In this document: piece by piece, positions 13,901 to 19,834 of the stretch
Numbering within the stretch: position 1 is the stretch's first letter
How the letters are laid out: each line of letters starts with the position of its first letter
Assembly (NCBI GenBank): GCA_943914405.1
Contig: CALUBX010000048.1
Span: 1-19,834 of the forward strand
From: an uncultured Hyphomicrobiales bacterium
GTDB lineage: Bacteria; Pseudomonadota; Alphaproteobacteria; Rhizobiales; Rhizobiaceae
DNA length: 19,834 bases
Reading direction: 5' to 3'
Made by a program: the position numbers and the translations under genes
Notes under the pieces: model-generated
Seen by the model: only the letters and a program-made list of their open reading frames with translations
What the model was told of the DNA's origin: nothing
Database searches by the model: none

Positions 13901-16420
13901 GTCACGGCCGGCGCCGAAAGCTTGGTATCGGTGCAGACGGCAAGACTTGGCGCCAATGGCGGCGAAGTGGAGATCCCGGTCACCGCCGCCTGGGGTGCGG
14001 GCTCCTATGTCACCGCCACCCTCTACCGGCCGGGCGAAGCGCAGGAGAGCCGGATGCCCATGCGGGCGATCGGCGTGACCTGGCTGAAGGTCGATCCCGA
14101 AAGCCGCAATCTCAGCGTCTCCATCGAGGCTCCGGAAAAGACGCTGCCGCGCCAGCCGCTCGACATTTCCCTGCAGGTTGCGGGAGCCGGCGCTCAGGAA
14201 GAAGCCTATGTGACGGTCGCTGCGGTCGACGTCGGCATTCTCAACCTCACCCGCTATGAGCCGCCCGCGCCGGATAGCTGGTATTTCGGCCAGCGGCAGC
14301 TCGGGCTCGAGATCCGCGACATCTATGGCCGCCTGATCGACGGGTCGCTCGGCGCCACTGGCCGGCTGCGGACAGGCGGCGACGGCGGCATTTCGCTTCA
14401 GGCGAGCCCGCCCAAGGAGAAGCTCGTCGCCTTCTTCTCCGGGCCGCTCAAGCTCGATGGCGAGGGCAAGGCGCATGTCTCCTTCGACATTCCGCAGTTC
14501 AACGGCACGGCGCGCGTCATGGCGGTGGCCTGGTCGAAGACCGGCGTCGGACATGGCGTGAAGGACGTGGTGATCCGCGACCCAATCGTGGTCACGGCCA
14601 GCCTGCCGCGCTTCCTCGCCCCCGGCGACGACAGCAATCTGAGGCTCGACATCGCCAATACGGATGCGCCCGCCGGAACCTATGATCTCGCAGTCACGAC
14701 CAATACGCCCGTCGCCGTCGGACAAAGTGCCGTCAAGCCGGTGACGCTCGCGACCGGCGGCAAGGCCAGCGTGACGCTTCCGCTGGTCGGCATCCAGCCG
14801 GGCGACGGCACGGTGGCTGTTCGCCTCTCCAATGCAAGCGGTCTGTCGCTGGAGCAGGTTCTCGACATTCCCGTTCGCCCGGCGGCCATGCCGGCCACCG
14901 AGCGGCGCTTGGTGGAGCTGAAGCCGGGCGGCAGCGTCACGGTGGATCAGGCGCTCCTGTCGGACAACATCCTCCAGGGCGCCTCCGTCGCCGTCAATGT
15001 CAGCCGCTCGACGGCGTTTGACATGCCCGCTTTGCTGATGAGCCTCGACCGCTACCCCTATGGCTGCGCCGAGCAGACTACCAGCCGGGCGCTGCCGCTT
15101 CTCTATCTCAGCGAACTCACTGTGCAGAACGGTCTCGCCGATGATACGGAGGTCAAGAAGCGCGTGCAGGACGCGATCTACAGGGTGCTCTCTTACCAGT
15201 CTTCGACCGGCAGCTTTGGTCTCTGGGGTCCGGACAGCGGCGATCTCTGGCTGGACTCCTATGTGACCGATTTCCTGTCGCGGGCCCGGGAAAAGGGCTA
15301 TGAGGTGCCGGAACAGTCTCTTGTCCAGGCTCTGGAGAACCTGCAGAACGCGCTCGGCTACACGAACAACGTGAAAGACCAGGGCAATGAGATGGCTTAT
15401 GCCCTCTACGTGCTGGCCCGCAACCGCAAGGCCGCGATCAGCGACCTGCGCTATTATGCCGATACGTCCCTCAACGATTTCCCGACGCCACTTGCCAAGG
15501 CGCATCTGGCGGCCGCGCTGTCCCTCTATGGCGATGCCCAGAGGGCACAGAGCATATTCGCGCAATCGCTGCAGATGTCGCAGGCGTCCGAGATCCAAAA
15601 GGTGAGCCTTGCTCGCTCGGATTACGGCTCGTCACTGCGGGATGGCGCTGCCGTCCTGGCGCTGGCGTCGGAAAGCCGCCCGGTTCCGCCGATAGTGCCG
15701 CAGCTCGCCACCATCGTTGCAAAGGAGTGGGCCGCCAAGAAATATACCAGCACCCAGGAGCAGACCTGGATGCTGCTCGCGGCCCGCGCGCTGCAGCAGG
15801 GTGACGACGACCTGACGCTCAACGTCAACGGTGCAGAACATCGAGGCTCGCTGATGTCCAGCATGACCGGCGAGGCGCTTGGCGACCATCCGTTGACCAT
15901 CCGCAATACGTCCAGTGCACCGCTGTCTGCGGCAATCACGACGGTGGCTGCCCCGGCCCAGCCGCTGACCGCTGGCGGCGATGGTTTTGCCATCACCCGG
16001 ACCTATTATACTCTCGACGGGGAAGAGGCTAATGTCATGGAAGCGCAGCAGAACCAGCGCTATGTGGCCGTTTTAGAAATCACGGAGACGAATGAGTGGC
16101 CGTCACGGATTGTCGTGACGGATCTGCTGCCTGCCGGTTTCGAGATCGACAACCCGAACGTGGTCAACAGCGCCAGCCTCGGCAATTTCGAGTGGCTCGA
16201 AGAGGTGCAGCCGGCCCATACGGAGTTCCGCAACGACCGCTTCGTCGCCGCCTTCAACCGGACAGCGGGCGACAACCGGGAAATCACGCTGGCCTATGTG
16301 GTGCGCGCTGTGACGCCGGGGACATACGACCATCCGGCAGCGCAGGTGGAAGACATGTACCGCCCGCAGTTTTCGGCGCGGACCGCGACCGGCAAGATGG
16401 AGGTCCGTGCCGCGCAATAG
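10973..16420 (+). CDS. Bacterial alpha-2-macroglobulin with PAN/Apple and TPR-like N-terminal regions
   Basis: Exported protease-trapping protein of 1815 residues. Residues 1-26 are a signal peptide (MSRRAFFGF..., cleavage likely after LHA); the S-R-R-x-F-F start fits a twin-arginine signal and there is no lipobox Cys. A PAN/Apple-like domain follows at about 32-100 (Cys55, Cys59, Cys65, Cys77), then TPR-like helices at about 139-246. The macroglobulin part includes the WTERGIYRPGE motif near 595 and the alpha-2-macroglobulin core around 1156-1196 (PQFNGTARVMAVAW). The thioester motif is intact: Cys1365-A-E-Gln1368 in YPYGCAEQTTSRALP. After a protease cuts the bait region the thioester would bind it covalently. 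The start at 10973 has AGGGGGGA before it; a TTG 16 codons upstream is rejected because the signal peptide begins at this Met. pbpC follows 12 bases downstream, the conserved partner in many Gram-negatives. Confidence 0.93.
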   Translation: MSRRAFFGFAALVLAGVMLGSPPLHAADRRIETAPDSDYAGFDLRTVKNVSQPQCEAACIGDNACRAFTYNVKAKWCFLKSDYSQLNAFPGAVAGRIVEVAAAPDIGAPEKLSFLSEELLQQALEQKAGLELGDNQQGYGLANLKAIAQSELVAGRVDTAIYNYKGALSLTPDDEALWTELARAAGTAKDNSDFATQAVLAAINGYQASRTTQTRADALAVLGAALAKQENFRPALSAYKASLALVSARTVQAAYNDLRERQGFRVTGNTVDNDSADPRACVQFSEPLVKSGVDYAPFVVLDGKAPKAMEAKDSQICVEGLTHGQRYKLSLRRGLPSSVDEPLLVQVDLDLYVKDRSPTVRFTGDSFVLPSTARRGIPLVSVNTEKADLKLYRVGDRNVASLLANSQFLSQMDGYTASQIQEQNGELVWQGTIDISRDLNKDVVTSFPVDEALPQRKPGVYVLTAAASNAVTQEYDNRATQWFVVSDIGLSTFAGTDGLHVFARALGSAKPMAGVDLQLIAKNNEILGSARTDADGRATFTAGLIRGTAGMVPAVLTAQNKGQDYVFLDMTRAGFDLSDRGVTGRPAPGAIDVLPWTERGIYRPGETVHATALARNIDATATPNLPLTFVFLRPDGVEERRFVNNGSLGGYALDLPLLGTAMRGTWTMQVFADPKGTALAEKTFLVDDFVPDRIEFDMTSEAKEIEVGRPVSVSVDGRFLYGALAAGLALEGEIALKPTRDSADFPGYQFGLADEEETEAVRTTLDALDPTDEEGKANIDATIAEAPSTTQLVKAEITLRMREAGGRAVERSLSLPVKADGGRIGIKPEFSGDLPENAVGTFNVIYVDPDGAKQVKPGLLWKLVKIDRDFQWYRDGSAWRYEPVTKTRQVANGKVDATTDGGKISVPVAWGQYRLEIETAEAGGPESSVEFDAGWFVTASSSETPDALQVALDKPSYKVGETAKLKVSARYAGELLVTAGAESLVSVQTARLGANGGEVEIPVTAAWGAGSYVTATLYRPGEAQESRMPMRAIGVTWLKVDPESRNLSVSIEAPEKTLPRQPLDISLQVAGAGAQEEAYVTVAAVDVGILNLTRYEPPAPDSWYFGQRQLGLEIRDIYGRLIDGSLGATGRLRTGGDGGISLQASPPKEKLVAFFSGPLKLDGEGKAHVSFDIPQFNGTARVMAVAWSKTGVGHGVKDVVIRDPIVVTASLPRFLAPGDDSNLRLDIANTDAPAGTYDLAVTTNTPVAVGQSAVKPVTLATGGKASVTLPLVGIQPGDGTVAVRLSNASGLSLEQVLDIPVRPAAMPATERRLVELKPGGSVTVDQALLSDNILQGASVAVNVSRSTAFDMPALLMSLDRYPYGCAEQTTSRALPLLYLSELTVQNGLADDTEVKKRVQDAIYRVLSYQSSTGSFGLWGPDSGDLWLDSYVTDFLSRAREKGYEVPEQSLVQALENLQNALGYTNNVKDQGNEMAYALYVLARNRKAAISDLRYYADTSLNDFPTPLAKAHLAAALSLYGDAQRAQSIFAQSLQMSQASEIQKVSLARSDYGSSLRDGAAVLALASESRPVPPIVPQLATIVAKEWAAKKYTSTQEQTWMLLAARALQQGDDDLTLNVNGAEHRGSLMSSMTGEALGDHPLTIRNTSSAPLSAAITTVAAPAQPLTAGGDGFAITRTYYTLDGEEANVMEAQQNQRYVAVLEITETNEWPSRIVVTDLLPAGFEIDNPNVVNSASLGNFEWLEEVQPAHTEFRNDRFVAAFNRTAGDNREITLAYVVRAVTPGTYDHPAAQVEDMYRPQFSARTATGKMEVRAAQ

Positions 16421-16432
16421 CGGTCATCAGCC

Positions 16433-18514
16433 ATGAAGCGCAGGTGGAAGGCAGTCATTGGTCTCGCAGGCGTCGGAGTTCTTCTGGCGGGCGCTCTGCT
16501 TGGACTCGATGCAGCCGACAAGGCCTACCCGCCGCCGCTAGACGCCGCCGCGACGCAGTCGGTCGAGGTCCTTGACGCCAATGGCGACCTGCTGCGCGCC
16601 TTTGCGACGAAAGAGGGCCGCTGGCGGCTGAAGACGGAGGTGGGCGATGTCGATCCGCGCCTGATCGATATGCTGATCGCTTACGAGGATCGTCGTTTCT
16701 TCGACCATTCCGGCGTCGATGTCCGGGCGCTCGGCCGCGCGGCGCTTCAGTTCATCAGCAATGGCCGCATCGTGTCGGGCGCGTCGACGCTGTCCATGCA
16801 GGTGGCCCGGCTGATCGAGCCTCGGCAGTCCCGCTCCTTCTCCGCCAAGCTTCGGCAACTCGTCCGGGCGCTGCAGATCGAGCGCCGGCTGTCGAAGCCG
16901 GAGATCCTGGCGCTCTACCTCACGCATGCGCCCTATGGCGGCAATCTTGAGGGCGTTCGGGCGGCAAGCCTTGCCTATTTCGGCAAGGAGCCGCGCCGGC
17001 TGACCCTGTCGGAGGCGGCACTTCTGGTGGCGCTGCCGCAATCGCCGGAGGCGCGGCGTCCGGACCGGCATCCGGAGGCGGCGCGGCAGGCGCGCGAGCG
17101 CGTTCTCATGCGGGCAGCCGTTGCCGCCCTGACAGGGGAAGGAGAGGCGGAGCGTGCGGCAGGCGAGGCCGTGCCGCGAAAGCGCCTGGAATTGCCGGCG
17201 TTCGCCGCCCATCTGGCCGAGGACGCGGTCCGAAAGGAGCCGCAGGTCGTGCAGCATCGTACGACGCTGAAGCGCGGCATCCAACAGGCGCTGGAGCAGG
17301 TGGCGCGAGATGCATCAGCGAAGCTTAGCTCAAAAGTCTCGCTCGCCATGGTCATGGCCGATGCCACCACCGGTGCGATCGTCGGCGAGGTGGGTTCCGC
17401 GGATTATTTCGACGCTAGCCGCTCGGGTTGGATCGACATGACGCGGGTTCAGCGCTCTCCCGGCTCGACCCTCAAACCCTTCATCTATGGTCTTGCCTTC
17501 GAGCAGGGACTGGTCGCCCAGGAAACCATGATCGAGGATCGGCCGGCCGATTTCTTCGGCTACCGACCGAAGAACTTCGACATGACCTATCAAGGCGACG
17601 TCACCGTGCGCCAGGCGCTGCAGCTGTCGCTGAACGTGCCGGCGGTGCGCCTGCTCGATGCGCTCGGTCCGTCGCGGCTGATGATCCGGTTCCGGCGCGC
17701 TGGCGTTCGTCCGGCCCTGCCGCCCAACGAGGCGCCGGGGCTAGCAATCGGGCTCGGCGGTGTTGGGGTGACGCTGAAGGATCTCGTGCAGGCCTATGCG
17801 GCACTTGCCAATCGCGGCATTCCCGTGCGGCTGGGCGACGGCATCCAGGAGGAGCCCGGGCTCATCGATGGCGAACCGCTTCTGGAGCCGCAGGCCGTAT
17901 GGAACGTCGCGGACATCCTTTCAGACGTTCTTCCGCCGACAGGTAGCCGCCGCCTCGGCATCGCCTACAAGACTGGCACGAGCTACGGATATCGCGACGC
18001 CTGGTCGATCGGCTTCGATGGCCGCTATGTGCTTGGCGTATGGGTCGGCCGGCCGGACAACGGTGCGGTCCCGGGGATCGCGGGTTATATGACCGCTGCC
18101 CCGATCCTCTTCGAAGCCTTCTCCAAGTCGGGCGTGCCGATCACGCCCCTGCCGCCGGCTCCGCCGGGGGCGACTCATATTTCCCAGGCCGATCTGCCGA
18201 TCAGCCAGCGGCGCTTCTCGATGACAGCAAGTGGGCTAGTCGCGGCCAATGCCCGCGAGCCTGCGCCGCAGATCGTCTATCCTCCAGAGGGGGCGCGGAT
18301 CGACCTCGGCGTCAAGGCGGGGGAGATTTCGGCGCTGGTCATGAAGCTGCAGGGCGGACGGGCGCCGTTCCGCTGGCTTGCGAACGGGCAGCCGCTGGCC
18401 GATATCTCGCGTCGCCGCACCAGCGAATGGACGCCGGACGGCGCCGGCTATTCTACTCTGACCGTGATCGATGCCGCCGGACGGGCAGCGAGCGTGCGGT
18501 TTTTCGTGGAGTGA
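16433..18514 (+). CDS. pbpC: Penicillin-binding protein 1C (bifunctional peptidoglycan glycosyltransferase/transpeptidase)
   Basis: Inner-membrane-anchored periplasmic protein of 693 residues. One N-terminal membrane helix (about 6-26) is followed by a GT51 glycosyltransferase domain with catalytic Glu85 in YEDRRFFDHSGVD and the GASTLSMQVARL motif. The transpeptidase domain has all three active-site boxes: S345-T-L-K348, S399-L-N401 and K513-T-G-T-S517. A C-terminal BiPBP_C-type domain ends the protein (from about 600). It is shorter than E. coli PBP1C (about 770) but no key motif is missing. It starts 12 bases after the alpha-2-macroglobulin stop with no clear ribosome binding site, so translation probably depends on the upstream gene. 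In this pair PbpC is thought to mend peptidoglycan where the envelope has been breached; that role is an inference from conserved linkage. Confidence 0.95.
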   Translation: MKRRWKAVIGLAGVGVLLAGALLGLDAADKAYPPPLDAAATQSVEVLDANGDLLRAFATKEGRWRLKTEVGDVDPRLIDMLIAYEDRRFFDHSGVDVRALGRAALQFISNGRIVSGASTLSMQVARLIEPRQSRSFSAKLRQLVRALQIERRLSKPEILALYLTHAPYGGNLEGVRAASLAYFGKEPRRLTLSEAALLVALPQSPEARRPDRHPEAARQARERVLMRAAVAALTGEGEAERAAGEAVPRKRLELPAFAAHLAEDAVRKEPQVVQHRTTLKRGIQQALEQVARDASAKLSSKVSLAMVMADATTGAIVGEVGSADYFDASRSGWIDMTRVQRSPGSTLKPFIYGLAFEQGLVAQETMIEDRPADFFGYRPKNFDMTYQGDVTVRQALQLSLNVPAVRLLDALGPSRLMIRFRRAGVRPALPPNEAPGLAIGLGGVGVTLKDLVQAYAALANRGIPVRLGDGIQEEPGLIDGEPLLEPQAVWNVADILSDVLPPTGSRRLGIAYKTGTSYGYRDAWSIGFDGRYVLGVWVGRPDNGAVPGIAGYMTAAPILFEAFSKSGVPITPLPPAPPGATHISQADLPISQRRFSMTASGLVAANAREPAPQIVYPPEGARIDLGVKAGEISALVMKLQGGRAPFRWLANGQPLADISRRRTSEWTPDGAGYSTLTVIDAAGRAASVRFFVE

Positions 18515-18526
18515 GGAGCGGTACGG

Positions 18527-18600
18527 CGCAGCCGGAGCAATCGATCCAGTGAATCGATTGCAGCGACGAACGCCCGGAGCGCAAGCGTAGTGCGGCCAGC
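18527..18600. repeat. Palindromic intergenic element after pbpC
   Basis: GCAATCGAT (18537-18545) and ATCGATTGC (18553-18561) form a perfect 9-base inverted repeat with a 7-base spacer, 22 bases after the pbpC stop. Flanking words (GCGCAGCCGGAGC before, CGACGAACGCCCGGAGCGC after) are reminiscent of rhizobial intergenic mosaic repeats, again from memory. No T-run follows, so a factor-independent terminator is not supported, though the hairpin could mark the mRNA 3' end. Confidence 0.45.
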
Positions 18601-18681
18601 TGCCAGCGAACAGGAAATTTCTTCGCGTCAGTACAAGGCTTCATATCGAGGAATTTAACTGCTCAACGCTATCGTCGTGGC

Positions 18682-19749
18682 ATGGTAGATCTTCTATTCC
18701 CCTTAATTTACGCGACCGCCTTTGTGGCTGGGATGATCCTCCGATCCGCACGCGCGCTTTTCATCAGCGCCGTATGCCACAGCGTTCTAATCGCTGGGAC
18801 AATCATGCTCTTGGGGGCAAACAGCGGCTTCACCCTGTTCATATATTCGTTTCCTATCATGCTGTTTGCAGTCGGTTCGATCGCAGGTCATGCCACTCGC
18901 CTTTGCTTGCTTTTGGCAAAAAAGCGTATCGCTTCTGGTGCCGGGCTTATTATCGTGGCGGTTGGCGCGGTGACGTTGCCTCTGGCTTGGGAGGTATACG
19001 GCCTTTACAATACCTGGAAGTCCCAAAGAGCCTATGCCGAACTTCCCAAGGCAATGGAGGTCGCAGGTGTTCCGGCCTGCTCTCCCTTCAGTGACTCCAG
19101 TCCGCTTCTGGACGCAGTTTTGGTGCGTCAGGCAGACGATAAATTTCGCGACGGCCTGCCGCTTTATGACGTCCGCTTGAGGTATCCCGCCAGTTATCTG
19201 GAGCCATCTCCACCGCGCTTCCCCCAAAGCGATGTAAAAACCTTCCACCTCAGTTTTGAGATGCACGTGGACGACGCCTCGCCTGCTCCGTGGCAAGACG
19301 AGCGCGACAGCGAAGGGAAGATGATTCCGCTTCTCAAGCGTCGGCCATCTGTTTATTTCGATTTCTGGGCTGACATTCCTGCGCCGCGATCTGCCGCGCG
19401 TCTCTTGAATAACTTAACAGGAAAATTCTCAGGAGCCGATGTGGCGCCGAACATCAAGGTCACTGCCGCTGCCGTCTCGGGCCTCGACCTTGTCGATGGT
19501 TCGGAATTCAAAAATGCCAAAGACAGCGAACTCTACGTCGCCAGACAGCAGAACCAAATCGTCGAGTACATTCAATGTTTCGGGAGAGGGACTATGCCGA
19601 ACCCGCAGTGCCGCTTCAGGTTTGACGTGGGACCGATACCTATAACGGGGAGATTTCGTTTAGCCGACCTGCCGAAATGGACCAGCATCCGGGAAAACAT
19701 CCAACGCTTTGCAGAATGCAGCAGAGCTCGCGCGGCTGACATCAAATAG
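18682..19749 (+). CDS. Hypothetical membrane-anchored protein with large C-terminal domain
   Basis: I do not recognise this 355-residue protein. Four hydrophobic segments are visible at about 4-20, 26-45, 50-69 and 86-108. Basic residues fall after segments 1 (Arg21, Arg24) and 3 (Arg73, Lys80, Lys81, Arg82), so by the positive-inside rule the roughly 245-residue C-terminal domain should face the periplasm. That domain is polar, with three cysteines (PACSPF, QCFGRGTMPNPQC) and no familiar catalytic motif. Base composition differs from the neighbours: hand counts of the 60-base lines starting 18901, 19201 and 19501 gave 30, 32 and 28 G+C. This suggests recent acquisition. The ATG at 18682 has only a weak ribosome binding site. 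It is separated from pbpC by 167 bases with a palindromic element, so it is probably its own transcription unit. Confidence 0.72.
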   Translation: MVDLLFPLIYATAFVAGMILRSARALFISAVCHSVLIAGTIMLLGANSGFTLFIYSFPIMLFAVGSIAGHATRLCLLLAKKRIASGAGLIIVAVGAVTLPLAWEVYGLYNTWKSQRAYAELPKAMEVAGVPACSPFSDSSPLLDAVLVRQADDKFRDGLPLYDVRLRYPASYLEPSPPRFPQSDVKTFHLSFEMHVDDASPAPWQDERDSEGKMIPLLKRRPSVYFDFWADIPAPRSAARLLNNLTGKFSGADVAPNIKVTAAAVSGLDLVDGSEFKNAKDSELYVARQQNQIVEYIQCFGRGTMPNPQCRFRFDVGPIPITGRFRLADLPKWTSIRENIQRFAECSRARAADIK

Positions 19750-19754
19750 GAAGG

Positions 19755-19777
19755 CTTCGGCCGTGAGATGGCCGAGG
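19755..19777. terminator. Hairpin after the hypothetical gene
   Basis: CTTCGGCC (19755-19762) pairs with GGCCGAGG (19770-19777; one G-U) around a 7-base loop, starting 5 bases after the stop codon. No T-run follows on the plus strand. It is a plausible 3'-end hairpin, not a proven terminator. The remaining bases to 19834 show no assignable feature. Confidence 0.35.
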
Positions 19778-19834
19778 GTTCCTCAGGCCGGACCTGGCAA
19801 CGCGCCAGCGTGTCGGGTTCCCCGGACCTTGATC

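Noticed and set aside
12188..15598. Very long minus-strand open frame (1136 codons) inside the alpha-2-macroglobulin gene
   Set aside because: It is opposite a gene with unmistakable domains and motifs; the translation is rich in Arg, His, Gly and Asp without any family signature, the usual shadow of GC-rich codon bias.
19750..19834. Possible 3' end of a minus-strand gene entering from the right edge
   Set aside because: More than one minus-strand frame is open over only 85 bases and none shows a recognisable C-terminus, so nothing can be assigned.

Overview
The window is chromosomal DNA of an alphaproteobacterium, most likely Rhizobiaceae (Rhizobium/Agrobacterium/Ensifer relatives). The evidence is gene content: a GguB/MmsB-type multiple-monosaccharide permease, the rhizobial lpiA(mprF)-acvB pair, a large alpha-2-macroglobulin next to pbpC, and intergenic palindromes of rhizobial type. 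Coding DNA is GC-rich except for the last gene. I see no insertion sequence, tRNA, rRNA, CRISPR array or phage gene.

Layout. 1-984 is the 3' part of a sugar ABC permease, closed by a clear intrinsic terminator. 1217-5241 is a two-gene operon with a 4-base overlap: MprF/LpiA makes and flips aminoacyl-phosphatidylglycerol, and AcvB is a periplasmic VirJ-type hydrolase that breaks it down, so the operon encodes both making and removing a cationic lipid. 5242-5582 has no convincing gene but holds a dense set of inverted repeats ending in a hairpin two bases before the start codon of a TerC/YjbE-family membrane protein (5583-6233). I read it as a structured cis-regulatory leader. A strong hairpin at 6249-6281 separates that gene from a convergent acyltransferase-3 gene (minus strand, to 7368).

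7547-8377 is a metallo-beta-lactamase-fold protein with an N-terminal CxxC-CxxC zinc-knuckle-like segment and an altered metal-binding motif. It meets, tail to tail with 4 bases between, a divergent methylenetetrahydrofolate-reductase-like gene (9305-8382, minus). The 380-base gap 9306-9685 holds a two-hairpin repeat-like element that runs up to the ribosome binding site of an SCP2-type thiolase gene (9686-10855).

10973-18514 is the alpha-2-macroglobulin/pbpC pair: a 1815-residue exported protease trap with PAN/Apple and TPR-like N-terminal parts and an intact CAEQ thioester motif, followed 12 bases later by penicillin-binding protein 1C. Together they are thought to defend the periplasm and repair peptidoglycan when the envelope is breached. 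A palindromic element follows pbpC, then a lower-GC gene for an unrecognised membrane-anchored protein (18682-19749).

Envelope biology is the common thread: cationic lipid control (lpiA-acvB), a membrane metal transporter candidate, a membrane acyltransferase, periplasmic protease trapping and peptidoglycan synthesis. The least explained items are the leader before the TerC-family gene, the two enzymes with altered active-site motifs, and the orphan gene at the right end.
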